A DNA stretch of 64,000 bases from G965195345 sp965277625. Its GTDB lineage: Bacteria; Pseudomonadota; Gammaproteobacteria; CAKMZV01. The position numbers and the translations under genes are program-made. A model generated the notes under the pieces. It was not told the DNA's origin, ran no database searches, and saw nothing but the letters and a program-made list of their open reading frames with translations. The stretch is taken from NCBI GenBank assembly GCA_965277625.1, contig OZ255827.1:124001-188000 (forward strand), in the 5' to 3' direction. Position 1 is the stretch's first letter; each line of letters opens with the position of its first letter. This document shows, piece after piece, positions 17,668-26,792 of this stretch.

Positions 17668-19347
17668 ATGATACAGAAACAGCTGCGTTTATATTTGATG
17701 ATCGTTGTGCTCGCATTGACACCAAAAGTCTATGCTGAAGCGATTGCAACCGCCCATCCACTTGCCACTCAAGCGGGCGTTGAGGTGTTTGACCAAGGCG
17801 GCAATGCCTTTGATGCGGCGGTGGCCATAACAGCGGCTTTGGCCGTTGCAGAGCCTTACTCCTCAGGTCTGGGCGGTGGTGGATTTTACCTTTTGTATAT
17901 TTCCAGCGAAAACCGCTACGTGTTCTTGGATGCGCGTGAAAAGGCGCCACTAAAAGCGCATCGAGATATGTATCTGGATTCCGATAAAAACGTGATTCCC
18001 AACTTGTCAATTGACGGTCCCTTATCGGCGGGTATTCCAGGCATCCCCGCTGCCTTAGAGCATTTGTCCACCCGCTATGGCAAGCAATCCATGGCTCAAA
18101 ACTTACAATCTGCCATTGCCATTGCCGAGAACGGTTTTCGAGTGGATGGTGTTTACCACCGTTTGGCCAAATGGCGCCTGCCCGTATTACAAAAATACCC
18201 GAATAGCGCAAAAGCATTTTTAATCCAAAATGAATTGCCTAAAATTGGCGACTTAATCGTACAGCCTGATTTAGCAAAGACGCTCAAACAAATGGCGGAC
18301 AAAGGGGCGGATGGATTCTATAAAGGCGCGGTTGCTGACGCCATGATTCAAGCAGTGCAGCAGAACGGTGGCATTTGGCAACACCAAGATTTGCTCGACT
18401 ATGAGGTCGTTGAGCGCGAGCCCATCGATATCAAGTTCAAAAATGCCCGCTTAATTTCTGCACCACCGCCTTCATCGGGGGGCATTGCCATTGCTCAGAT
18501 TTTAAACCAATTGGAACAGATGACCCATTCATCGAACCCAGCGTTAAAGCCAGATGTCAAACAAACCCATGCGCTGATTGAATCCATGCGGCGCGCTTAT
18601 CGCGATCGCGCCATTTATCTTGGCGACAGCGACTTTGTTGACATTCCCATTGAGCAGCTGATTAGCAAAACCTATGCGGCTGGCTTGGTTGCCAGCATCC
18701 ACCCCGAGAAAGCCTCCAAAAGCGCTTGGTTCAGCGCTAATATAGACCCAAGAGGGGGCAATCATACCACCCATTTTTCCATCACAGACAAGCACGGCAA
18801 CAGCGTGGCCGCGACTTTGTCGGTCAATTATCCTTTCGGCAGCTGCTTTGTTGCGGGCAATACGGGGATTCTATTGAATGATGAGATGGATGACTTCGTC
18901 GCCAAAGCGGGTGAGCCCAATGTTTATGGCTTGGTCGGTGGCACAGCCAATGCCATTAAACCTGGAAAACGCATGTTGTCTTCTATGAGCCCGACCATAT
19001 TAGAACAACCCGATCGAACCGTCATTCTGGGCACCCCAGGCGGCAGTCGAATTATTACGATGGTCCTTCAAGGATTGTTGACAGCCATGGATGGTGGTTC
19101 GGCTGTGGAGATCGTCAATCGTCGCCGATTGCACCATCAGTTTTTGCCTGATATGGTTGCCTTAGAGCCCAATACCCTTTCTGAAGAAACGATTAAAGAC
19201 TTACAAGCCATGGGACATAACATCAAACAACAAGATCGCACTTGGGGCAACATGCAAGCCATTGTGCACTACAAAGATGGCACCGTTGAAGCCGCCAGTG
19301 ATTCCAGAGGCATTGGCACCTCTTGGGTGCGCCGAAAAAGCGAATGA
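17668..19347 (+). CDS. ggt: gamma-glutamyltranspeptidase (glutathione hydrolase)
   Basis: Periplasmic N-terminal-nucleophile hydrolase that splits glutathione and transfers the gamma-glutamyl group. 559 aa. Signal peptide (1-23, ending VYA) leads into the large subunit; the autocleavage site is before Thr367 in NHTTHFSITDKHGNS, giving a small subunit with an NDEMDDF segment and SSMSPTI (oxyanion Ser pair). Likely co-transcribed with the ModE-like regulator. With gshA-gshB at the right end of the window it indicates a working glutathione cycle. Confidence 0.94.
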   Translation: MIQKQLRLYLMIVVLALTPKVYAEAIATAHPLATQAGVEVFDQGGNAFDAAVAITAALAVAEPYSSGLGGGGFYLLYISSENRYVFLDAREKAPLKAHRDMYLDSDKNVIPNLSIDGPLSAGIPGIPAALEHLSTRYGKQSMAQNLQSAIAIAENGFRVDGVYHRLAKWRLPVLQKYPNSAKAFLIQNELPKIGDLIVQPDLAKTLKQMADKGADGFYKGAVADAMIQAVQQNGGIWQHQDLLDYEVVEREPIDIKFKNARLISAPPPSSGGIAIAQILNQLEQMTHSSNPALKPDVKQTHALIESMRRAYRDRAIYLGDSDFVDIPIEQLISKTYAAGLVASIHPEKASKSAWFSANIDPRGGNHTTHFSITDKHGNSVAATLSVNYPFGSCFVAGNTGILLNDEMDDFVAKAGEPNVYGLVGGTANAIKPGKRMLSSMSPTILEQPDRTVILGTPGGSRIITMVLQGLLTAMDGGSAVEIVNRRRLHHQFLPDMVALEPNTLSEETIKDLQAMGHNIKQQDRTWGNMQAIVHYKDGTVEAASDSRGIGTSWVRRKSE

Positions 19348-19350
19348 TAA

Positions 19351-19785
19351 TTAAATATCGGGGTCAGCTGGGTGTGGCTGCCCTTGGCCATTCTCTAAAA
19401 GGTTTTTCAAACTGGTGACTAAGAAATAGCCCCATTTGCTATTACAATGACCATAAAAATCGTTTTGCTCTGGCCAACCTTCGTGTGAAAAAGCCAGCAT
19501 GGTACCGCCTTCATGCGCTTCAATGCGAAAAGTAAATTGACCCATTTCAGCCCAAGGACCGTTGGTGCAACGCCAAACCACTTTTTGGTTCTCTTCTAAG
19601 GCCTCAACCGCCATATTGAGTTCAAATTCCCCGTTCGGTCCAAAAAAGAACGACAGGGTATTACCCACCTCTGAAGCGCCCGTTGAACGCGCCCACCATT
19701 GGCTCAGCCCTTCTGCTTGAGTTAATGCTTTGTAGGTTGCCTCTGGGCTAGCTTTGATTGCTAATCGATGAAAAATTGTTGCCAT
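19351..19785 (-). CDS. SRPBCC/AHSA1-domain protein
   Basis: 144 aa of the START-like helix-grip fold (activator of Hsp90 ATPase 1-like family). Characteristic pieces are the N-terminal IKASPEATYKALTQAEGLSQWWA, the central FTFRIEAHEGGTMLAFSHEGWPE and a long C-terminal helix with SLKNLLENG. Such proteins bind hydrophobic ligands; the ligand is unknown. GGAG lies upstream of the ATG, and it converges on ggt with only 3 bp between the stops. Confidence 0.75.
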   Translation of the reverse strand: MATIFHRLAIKASPEATYKALTQAEGLSQWWARSTGASEVGNTLSFFFGPNGEFELNMAVEALEENQKVVWRCTNGPWAEMGQFTFRIEAHEGGTMLAFSHEGWPEQNDFYGHCNSKWGYFLVTSLKNLLENGQGQPHPADPDI

Positions 19786-19997
19786 AACTGTGCTCCGTTA
19801 ATGATTTGTGTTAATAAAATTATACAAGCTGAGCGATTCAAACTGCGACTTTGTGCCAAAAAAACTCTGAGCAAGGTTCTGTCTGCATTCACCAGAGTGA
19901 ACAGAATGTCCTTTTATCTATTCTAAGTTTGTATTGCCCCGTCACAAGCTGTGGTGATTTCTGCGGTTTTTGTCAAAGATGCGAGGCACAAACTCGT

Positions 19998-20003
19998 TAT
20001 AAT
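19998..20003 (+). promoter_or_regulatory. -10 element immediately upstream of the DUF2141 gene
   Basis: Perfect TATAAT ending 9 bp before the ATG at 20013, so transcription should start about 3 nt before the start codon. No good -35 at 16-18 bp was found (TTGTCA is 22 bp away). Confidence 0.35.
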
Positions 20004-20012
20004 ATTCAGCCT

Positions 20013-20462
20013 ATGATATCTTTTATTCAAACCCTCAAACGCATTGCCTGTATTGCGCTGTTGCTTGGTATTTCATCACAGGTCATGGCAGCAGATCTCG
20101 TCATTACTTTGACCAATCTTGACCCCATTGAGGGCAAATTACGGATTTCCATTTTTGACAAAGCAGAGGGTTTCCCTGGTGAAGACGAACAAGCCTTCGT
20201 CAAAAAAGAAGTCGCTGTAACCGGCAAGACCATGGAAGTGACTTTTGAAAATATTGATCGTCCATCGATTGCGGTTTCTGTGCATCATGACGTTGACAAT
20301 GATGATGAAATGGACACCAATTTCATCGGCATCCCAAGCGAACCCATTGGTTCCTCCAATAACGTCCGTCCATCCTTTGGTCCACCCGAATACGAAGACG
20401 CCGAGATCGTGATGACTGAACCGACCACACAAATAGCCATTAAGGTTGAACCCATTTTCTAA
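20013..20462 (+). CDS. secreted DUF2141 domain protein
   Basis: 149 aa. Signal peptide (1-25, ending VMA) precedes a DUF2141 beta-sandwich: LTNLDPIEGKLRISIFDKAEGFP and VSVHHDVDNDDEMDTNFIGIPSEPIGSSNN are the conserved segments, with an acidic DxDxDxxMDxN stretch that may bind calcium. Function unknown. The longer reading frame back to 19851 is not a plausible signal sequence, so the ATG at 20013 is used. Confidence 0.8.
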   Translation: MISFIQTLKRIACIALLLGISSQVMAADLVITLTNLDPIEGKLRISIFDKAEGFPGEDEQAFVKKEVAVTGKTMEVTFENIDRPSIAVSVHHDVDNDDEMDTNFIGIPSEPIGSSNNVRPSFGPPEYEDAEIVMTEPTTQIAIKVEPIF

Positions 20463-20573
20463 GATATTTTTCCGTCTTTGCCCTATTGGTCATAGTTAAA
20501 AATACATCCATCTTGACGCGCTCTGCTGCTTTCATTTCAGCACCGCTTGGCCGCGATGAAGAATAGAGCGCCT

Positions 20574-20604
20574 TTGAAGAAATAGCGGATGGTTCTAGTA
20601 TAAT
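20574..20604 (+). promoter_or_regulatory. putative alaS promoter
   Basis: TTGAAG (20574-20579), 19-bp spacer, TATAAT (20599-20604). Predicted start about 20611, leader about 35 nt. Confidence 0.5.
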
Positions 20605-20645
20605 AAGACTATGTTAGCGATGCACACTCAGGAACAGGATTTTTA

Positions 20646-23252
20646 ATGACAACCAAAACCACGGCTGACATTCGTCGCGCCTTCTTATCTTTTTTCGAGC
20701 AACGCGGTCACACCATTGTTGAAAGTGGGTCTTTGGTCCCAGCGGGTGACAAGACTTTGCTGTTTACAAATGCCGGCATGGTGCCCTTTAAAGACGTATT
20801 TCTGGGGGTTGAACAACGCCCGTACAATCGAGCAACCACAGCTCAACGTTGCGTTCGTGCAGGCGGCAAACACAATGATTTAGATAACGTCGGCTACACG
20901 GCTCGACACCATACATTTTTTGAAATGCTTGGCAATTTCAGCTTTGGTGATTATTTCAAAGAACAAGCCATCATTTACGCTTGGGAATTTTTAACTGAAG
21001 TGCTCAAACTCCCCAAAGAAAAACTTTGGATCACCGTCTATGAGGATGATGCAGAAGCTGAAGCCATTTGGAAAAATGTCATTGGCATTGACCCCCTTAA
21101 ATTTTCTCGCTGTGGCGAAAAAGACAACTTTTGGTCTATGGGTAACACCGGGCCATGTGGGCCGTGTTCGGAAATCTTTTACGATCATGGCCCTGAGGTT
21201 GAAGGAGGCCCGCCTGGCTCTCCCGAAGAGGATGGCGATCGATACATTGAGATTTGGAACTTGGTTTTTATGCAGTTCAATCGCCAAGCCGATGGCACCT
21301 TAGACCCCTTACCCCGACCTTCGGTTGACACGGGCATGGGCTTGGAGCGGGTAAGCGCGGTCATTCAAAACGTCCACAACAACTTCGACATTGACCTGTT
21401 TAAGGATTTGACCCAAGCGGCACATCAGTGCATTCCAATGGCTGATCCCGACAGCCCTTCATTAAGAGTCATCGCCGACCACATTCGCTCTTGTGCTTTC
21501 CTCATCGTGGATGGCATCCTGCCTTCGAATGAGGGTCGCGGATATGTTTTACGCCGCATCATTCGTCGCGCCGTTCGTCATGGACACAAGCTGGGGCAAA
21601 GCACGCCGTTTTTCTACAAAATGATGCCCGCTTTGGCTGCCACCATGGGCGAAGCATACCCCCAGTTGGTGACACAACAAGCCCTATTAGAAAACACCTT
21701 GAAACAAGAGGAGATTCGATTCCGCGAATCCTTAGATAATGGCATGCGCATTTTAGAAGATGAAATCAAACAGCTCAAGGGTTCGGTTATTTCTGGTGAA
21801 ACGGTTTTTCGTCTATACGACACCTTTGGTTTTCCAGTGGATTTAGTCGCTGATGTTGCCCGCGAACACGATCTAACCATTGATGAAGCAGGCTTTGAAG
21901 ATCGGATGAAAGTCCAACAAGCGCAAGCTCGGCAAAGCAACAAATTTTTTGATCAATCTGCCACCACAGCTGTGACAGAAAAAAATCAATTTGTGGGCTA
22001 CGAAACAAGCATCCAGCAAACAAAAATTCAAGCACTGTATCAAGACAATGAAGCCTGCGACAGCCTCACTGAAGGGCAGCAAGGTTGGATCGTATTAGAA
22101 CAAACGCCTTTTTACGCCGAGTCGGGCGGACAAGTCGGTGATCGGGGTGTTATATCAACCGCGACAGGGCAATTCAACGTGACTGACAACCAAAAAATGG
22201 GCGAAGCCAACGTCTGTATAGGCACAATGAGCAGAGGGTCATTCACTACGGGTGAAGCCGTTGAGGCAGCGATCGATACAGAAACACGAGGCCATGCTGA
22301 ATGCCACCACAGCGCAACGCATCTATTACACGCGGCATTAAGAGACGTATTGGGCACGCACGTAGCCCAAAAAGGCTCTTTGGTTGAACCCGACCGCTTA
22401 CGCTTTGATTTCTCACATACCATGCCTGTTTCAGACCAAGAACAGCGCCGTGTTGAAACGCAAGTTAATGACTACATTTTGAGCAATCTTGCCGTGACCA
22501 CCAACACCATGCCCATCGATGAAGCCAAAAAATTAGGCGCCATGGCGCTGTTTGGCGAAAAATATGCCGACATTGTACGCGTGGTTAAAATGGAAGACTG
22601 CTCCACTGAACTTTGTGGTGGCACCCACGTCTCCTCAACGGGTCAGATTGGCTTCTTTAAAATCGTCTCAGAATCGGGTATTTCCTCGGGCGTAAGACGC
22701 TTAGAAGCACTGTGTGGAAAACCGGCCCAACAATGGGTCAACCAGCACATCGGCACCTTGTATGACTTGGCCCAATCTTTTAATAGCTCATTGGAACAAA
22801 TCGGTCAAAGAGTTTTATCGCAAGCGGATAAATTAAAACTGGCAGAAAACAAAATTGCCGAACTAAACCAGCAGTTAAATGCCCTAAAAAGCCAAGATTT
22901 TAGCCAACAAGTTCAACAAATTGCTGGCTTGCCTGTGTTGATTGAGCGCATCGACGACCAGTCAAATAAAGATTTACGGGGCATGATTGACGAGCTGAAG
23001 CAAAAATTGCAATCTGCCATCATCGTTTTAGCCAGTGTGGCCGATGCAAAAGTTTCAATCGTTTGTGGTGTGACCGATGACTTGACCAAACAAGTTAAGG
23101 CGGGCGATCTTGTCAACCACGTTGCTCAACAAGTTGGTGGCAAGGGCGGCGGACGTCCAAATATGGCTATGGCGGGGGGTTCGCAACCTGAGAAGATTGA
23201 TGCGGCACTACAGTCCATTCCGCAGTGGCTGGAAGCGCACATTTCAAAATAA
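20646..23252 (+). CDS. alaS: alanyl-tRNA synthetase
   Basis: Class II synthetase, 868 aa, the usual length. N-terminal aminoacylation domain (RRAFLSFFEQRGH...SLVP), tRNA-recognition region, editing domain with the zinc motif HHSATHLLHAALR plus CSTELCGGTH, and the C-terminal oligomerisation domain ending in GGKGGGRPNMAMAGG. It has its own promoter and is not linked to recA-recX, its neighbours in many gammaproteobacteria, which are 38 kb away here. Confidence 0.97.
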   Translation: MTTKTTADIRRAFLSFFEQRGHTIVESGSLVPAGDKTLLFTNAGMVPFKDVFLGVEQRPYNRATTAQRCVRAGGKHNDLDNVGYTARHHTFFEMLGNFSFGDYFKEQAIIYAWEFLTEVLKLPKEKLWITVYEDDAEAEAIWKNVIGIDPLKFSRCGEKDNFWSMGNTGPCGPCSEIFYDHGPEVEGGPPGSPEEDGDRYIEIWNLVFMQFNRQADGTLDPLPRPSVDTGMGLERVSAVIQNVHNNFDIDLFKDLTQAAHQCIPMADPDSPSLRVIADHIRSCAFLIVDGILPSNEGRGYVLRRIIRRAVRHGHKLGQSTPFFYKMMPALAATMGEAYPQLVTQQALLENTLKQEEIRFRESLDNGMRILEDEIKQLKGSVISGETVFRLYDTFGFPVDLVADVAREHDLTIDEAGFEDRMKVQQAQARQSNKFFDQSATTAVTEKNQFVGYETSIQQTKIQALYQDNEACDSLTEGQQGWIVLEQTPFYAESGGQVGDRGVISTATGQFNVTDNQKMGEANVCIGTMSRGSFTTGEAVEAAIDTETRGHAECHHSATHLLHAALRDVLGTHVAQKGSLVEPDRLRFDFSHTMPVSDQEQRRVETQVNDYILSNLAVTTNTMPIDEAKKLGAMALFGEKYADIVRVVKMEDCSTELCGGTHVSSTGQIGFFKIVSESGISSGVRRLEALCGKPAQQWVNQHIGTLYDLAQSFNSSLEQIGQRVLSQADKLKLAENKIAELNQQLNALKSQDFSQQVQQIAGLPVLIERIDDQSNKDLRGMIDELKQKLQSAIIVLASVADAKVSIVCGVTDDLTKQVKAGDLVNHVAQQVGGKGGGRPNMAMAGGSQPEKIDAALQSIPQWLEAHISK

Positions 23253-23285
23253 GCCTCGTGTGCTAGGTGCTCAATCCCTATTGTA

Positions 23286-23750
23286 ATGACGCAAAATACC
23301 TATCACTTAGCAGAGCTTAATATTGCGCGCTTCATAAAGCCCATGGATGACCCCGCCAATGTGGACTTTGTCAACAACATCGAACGGATCAATGCGCTGG
23401 CTGAAGCACAAAGCGATTTCATTTGGCGATTTACTCAGAGCACACCTGAATTAGAGATTGCCGTTTTTGGTCATGCCCATGTCATTTCAACCCTATCGCT
23501 TTGGTCGAGTATCGAGGCTTTAAGCGCGTTTGTCTATCACAATGCCGAACACAGAAAAATCATGCGTCGGCGCAATGAATGGTTTGAGCATTTGGAGGTC
23601 TCTGTGGTGCTTTGGTGGGTCAAGGCGGGACACAGACCTAATTTGGTAGAAGCCAAAAAGCGATTGGATCAACTGCAACGAGAAGGTGCAACCGCTGAGG
23701 CGTTTTCTTTCAAAAATCCTTTTCCAGCACCAAGTCAGAAAAACTCATAA
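23286..23750 (+). CDS. DUF3291 domain protein
   Basis: 154-aa cytoplasmic protein matching the DUF3291 family: AELNIARFIKPMDDPANVDFVNNIERINALAEAQ at the N-terminus and the WSSIEALSAFVYHNAEH...WFE region, related to the dimeric alpha-beta barrel (ABM-like) fold. Function unknown. It follows alaS by 33 bp and converges with the metallo-hydrolase gene. Another ABM-type protein lies at 24859. Confidence 0.75.
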   Translation: MTQNTYHLAELNIARFIKPMDDPANVDFVNNIERINALAEAQSDFIWRFTQSTPELEIAVFGHAHVISTLSLWSSIEALSAFVYHNAEHRKIMRRRNEWFEHLEVSVVLWWVKAGHRPNLVEAKKRLDQLQREGATAEAFSFKNPFPAPSQKNS

Positions 23751-23757
23751 AAAGCGC

Positions 23758-24660
23758 TTAATATTCTGTCAGCAGCATGGTTATAAAATTATCGGTTGAT
23801 AAAAACCCTTTGCCCCATTGAGCACTGATTTCAGCCAATGGTTTATCGGCAATAATTTGCGCAATAGACTTCCCTGATTGTTTGGCCTTGTCCAATTGTT
23901 TTTTGGTGTGGCTCAGCATGTCTATAAAACGGAGCAAATCTGCTTTATTGGCCATTGCGCCGTGTCCAGGAATGATTTTCGTCTCATCGTCGGCATAGCT
24001 TGCGATGATTTTGGCAGATTGGATCATACCAGCCAATGAACCCCCGTGTTCTCGATCAATGAAGGGATAGATCCCGTTAAAAAAGACATCGCCTGTATGA
24101 ATGACATTGGCCACTTTGAAAATCACAAAGGAATCGCCATTGGTATGCGCTGGCGGTAGGTGTCTGACTTCTATTTGCTCGTCGTTGAGAAAGAATGTGG
24201 CGCGATCATTAAAGGTAATGACAGGCAAAGCAGCGCCTGTGCGTGCCGGAATTTTGGCTTTGAAAAATTTAATCTCTTGATTTGTGCTCATCAATTTGCG
24301 CACATTTTCATGGGCAATGATCGTTGCGCCTGCGCGTCCGAAATTTTCATTGCCCCCCGTATGATCTGAATGCCAGTGGGTGTTTAATAAAAATCGGATG
24401 GGTTCATCGCTGATCGACTCAATGGCGTCTGTAATTTTTCGACTCAAAGGCGCAAATTGGTCATCAATCATAAAGACCCCATCATCCCCCGCGGAAACCC
24501 CAATATTGCCACCTTGACCCGTCAACATGCTGACACTGCCTCGGACATTGTGCACTTTAATCGTTACCTCAGCATAAGCTGGCATGACGAAAAAGCCCAA
24601 AATGGACACCACTAATACATACATTAAGGATGATTTTTTGTTGAATATTTGATCGCTCAT
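23758..24660 (-). CDS. periplasmic metallo-beta-lactamase-fold hydrolase
   Basis: 300 aa. Signal peptide (residues 1-31, MYVLVVSILGFFVMPAYA core) then an MBL fold with HWHSDHTGG (His-x-His-x-Asp-His), the HLPPAHTNGD and HTGDVFF ligands and IIPGHG, a complete two-metal site. Similar secreted MBL proteins occur beside quinoprotein systems, but none is here and the substrate is unknown; I do not call it a beta-lactamase. The start at 24660 is preferred over the ATG 36 nt upstream because GGAG precedes it and a normal signal peptide results. Confidence 0.8.
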   Translation of the reverse strand: MSDQIFNKKSSLMYVLVVSILGFFVMPAYAEVTIKVHNVRGSVSMLTGQGGNIGVSAGDDGVFMIDDQFAPLSRKITDAIESISDEPIRFLLNTHWHSDHTGGNENFGRAGATIIAHENVRKLMSTNQEIKFFKAKIPARTGAALPVITFNDRATFFLNDEQIEVRHLPPAHTNGDSFVIFKVANVIHTGDVFFNGIYPFIDREHGGSLAGMIQSAKIIASYADDETKIIPGHGAMANKADLLRFIDMLSHTKKQLDKAKQSGKSIAQIIADKPLAEISAQWGKGFLSTDNFITMLLTEY

Positions 24661-24858
24661 TGTTCGCTCCATAAGTTTGATTACAACATTGTGCATACGC
24701 GCATTGATCTGATTTTACTACATTAGCCATCGTTTTAGGTTGTGCTGATGCTTCAACTTCTGCAAGCCTCAACTCATCAGCACCTCAAACCAAATCTGAA
24801 TATAATGATTTGCTCTGCTTTACAGCAAATACTCAAACAGAACAGGAAGCGATTTATT

Positions 24859-25188
24859 ATGTATTCGGCAACATTCATCTACGATGCAGGCACCTATGAT
24901 GACAAATTTCATGCCCTCAATAATTTGATCCAAGAAGTCGCAGAGGCTTCCGATGGCTTTGAAGGCAGCGAATCGTGGAAGTCCATTTCAAGCGACCGCA
25001 TCAGCTCAACCTATTATTGGTCAGATCAGGCGGCCTTAAAACAATTTGCCATGCATCCCAAACACTTAGAAGCAAAACGACAATATGCAAAATGGTACAA
25101 AGGCTACCACGTTGTCATTGCAAAAATAGAACGTTCGTATGGCGATGCGGCTTTTGCCCACATCACCCCCAACGACCGTAAAAAATGA
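24859..25188 (+). CDS. antibiotic biosynthesis monooxygenase (ABM) domain protein
   Basis: 109-aa single-domain protein of the dimeric alpha-beta barrel fold: ATFIYDAGTYDDKFHALNNLIQEVA, ESWKSISSDRISSTYYWSDQAALKQFAMHPKHLEAKRQYAKWYKGYHVVIA. The last part is the typical 'H..AK.....W..GY' ABM signature. Cofactor-free oxygenase or haem-degrading relatives exist, but no specific function can be read. The ATG at 24859 has AGGAAG upstream; the frame upstream is not conserved-looking. It is 42 bp before the dehydrogenase gene and may be co-transcribed with it. Confidence 0.75.
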   Translation: MYSATFIYDAGTYDDKFHALNNLIQEVAEASDGFEGSESWKSISSDRISSTYYWSDQAALKQFAMHPKHLEAKRQYAKWYKGYHVVIAKIERSYGDAAFAHITPNDRKK

Positions 25189-25230
25189 CATTCAAACCCA
25201 CTGACTTTATAACAACCAATAGAGATTGAT

Positions 25231-26184
25231 ATGACTGCATTAAAAATTGGATTTATTGGACTGGGCAATGTTGGGTCAAAGCTCGCTGGCAGCTTGCTGC
25301 GCAACCATTTTGACCTGACTGTGCTCGACTTAGACAAAAAGCGAATGAACGATTTTGTCCGCAAAGGGGCTAAATCTGCGGATTCCACAACCCAACTAGC
25401 GCAAAACGTTGATGTTTTAATCACCTGCTTGCCCTCTCCTGCCATTTGTGCCGAAGTGATGGCAGAAGCCATCCCGCAGTTAAAGTCGGGGCAATACTGG
25501 TTAGAAATGAGCACCACCGACGCTCAAGAAGTTGAACGCATTGGGGCATTGGTTAAGGCAAAAAATGCGGTGGCGGTTGATTGTCCTGTATCTGGGGGCT
25601 GCCATCGCGCCGATACGGGCAATATTGCCATATTTGCGGGTTGTGAACGCTCCGAGTTTGAACACATCCTGCCCCTATTAAAAACCATGGGGCGCAGAAT
25701 TTTGCACACTGGGCCTTTGGGCTCTGCTTCCGTGCTCAAAGTGGTCACCAATTATCTCGCCACCGCTCATTTATTGGCCTTATCTGAGGCGCTCACCGTG
25801 AGTAAGGTGATGGACTTTGACATGAATATAGCCTACGAAGCGATCCGCATTTCCTCAGGCAATTCTTTTGTCCACGAGACAGAATCTCAAGTGATTTTAA
25901 ACGGCAGTCGAGACATCAGTTTCACCATGGACTTGGTGCTCAAAGACATTGGATTATTTCAAACCTATGCCGAACAACATCAAGTGCCTTTGGAAATCTC
26001 CCCCTTAATGATCGATATTTTTAAGGATGGCATCAAGCGCTACGGCGATCGTGAATTATCGCCCAACATCATTCGACGATTAGAAGATGCATGCCAAGTC
26101 CGTGTTTTAGGCGAAGGATTTCCCGAAGAGATGCTCGATGATGAGCCTGAAGTTCCAGGCTATGAAGTCAATCCCAAACGCTGA
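25231..26184 (+). CDS. NAD(P)-dependent 3-hydroxyacid dehydrogenase (HIBADH/GarR family)
   Basis: 317 aa. Rossmann domain with GFIGLGNVGSKLA near residues 7-19, the TCLPSP segment, the substrate-binding CPVSGGCHRADTGN (about 122-135) and the helix with catalytic lysine GSASVLKVVTNYL. Family members oxidise 3-hydroxyisobutyrate or reduce tartronate semialdehyde. A C-terminal tail of about 25 acidic residues (EEMLDDEPEVPG) is longer than usual. The substrate is not given by the neighbours; valine or acrylate/propionate breakdown are possible. Confidence 0.85.
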   Translation: MTALKIGFIGLGNVGSKLAGSLLRNHFDLTVLDLDKKRMNDFVRKGAKSADSTTQLAQNVDVLITCLPSPAICAEVMAEAIPQLKSGQYWLEMSTTDAQEVERIGALVKAKNAVAVDCPVSGGCHRADTGNIAIFAGCERSEFEHILPLLKTMGRRILHTGPLGSASVLKVVTNYLATAHLLALSEALTVSKVMDFDMNIAYEAIRISSGNSFVHETESQVILNGSRDISFTMDLVLKDIGLFQTYAEQHQVPLEISPLMIDIFKDGIKRYGDRELSPNIIRRLEDACQVRVLGEGFPEEMLDDEPEVPGYEVNPKR

Positions 26185-26335
26185 TCCTCAATGCGGCTGG
26201 CTTGATGAATGGGCATTTGAAGTAAAAACGCCTCGGCGTCCCACTATGATAAAATGCATTCTTCGGGTGAAATCGGTAAAGACTATAATCGTACGATGAT
26301 GCATCCTTTAACGCCCTGTCACTGTGAGATTTTTT

Positions 26336-26788
26336 ATGAACAAATTTTATAACATTAAATGCCTCATGGCACTGTGTCTGAGTTTTACTGCGAACGTTGC
26401 GCTGGCCGAGTACGCCTGTGAGCCCACGCCACAAATGTCTAGAGGCACCCATTACAAAGCGGTGACCGCGGAAAAAGGCGATGTGGGCAAAGGTTTTTTT
26501 GTCCGTGGTACGGTGTTTTCAGCCACCGATTGCAAGGCCATTGCCAATGCCAAAGTCACCCACTGGCAAGCTGGCAAAGATGGACGCTATCACGATCGTT
26601 TTTATTCGGTCATTCGGGTCAATGCCAAAGGTCAGTTCGGATTTGAAACCGAGTACCCTGGAATCAAACCACCGCATATACATTTCATCATTGAAGCGCC
26701 TGGCTACAAAACGCTCAGCACTCAGTGGGTCTCGCAAGGTTTTCGTGATCGGATCACATTGTATTTAACCTTAGAGCCCAAAGAATAA
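26336..26788 (+). CDS. secreted intradiol ring-cleavage dioxygenase-like protein
   Basis: 150 aa. Signal peptide (1-24, ending ALA) then a compact intradiol dioxygenase core: YACEPTP, GTVFSATDCKAIANAKVTHWQAGKDGRY and PPHIHFIIEAPGY. HxH supplies two iron ligands and nearby tyrosines (GRYHDRFYS) could supply the other two. It is shorter than catabolic catechol or protocatechuate dioxygenases and exported, like the secreted family of uncertain role. The ATG at 26336 is preferred to the GTG at 26324. Confidence 0.75.
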   Translation: MNKFYNIKCLMALCLSFTANVALAEYACEPTPQMSRGTHYKAVTAEKGDVGKGFFVRGTVFSATDCKAIANAKVTHWQAGKDGRYHDRFYSVIRVNAKGQFGFETEYPGIKPPHIHFIIEAPGYKTLSTQWVSQGFRDRITLYLTLEPKE

Positions 26789-26792
26789 ACAC

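Noticed and set aside
23758..24660. Calling the MBL-fold protein an antibiotic beta-lactamase
   Set aside because: The metal motifs are general to the superfamily; nothing specific to carbapenemases is seen.
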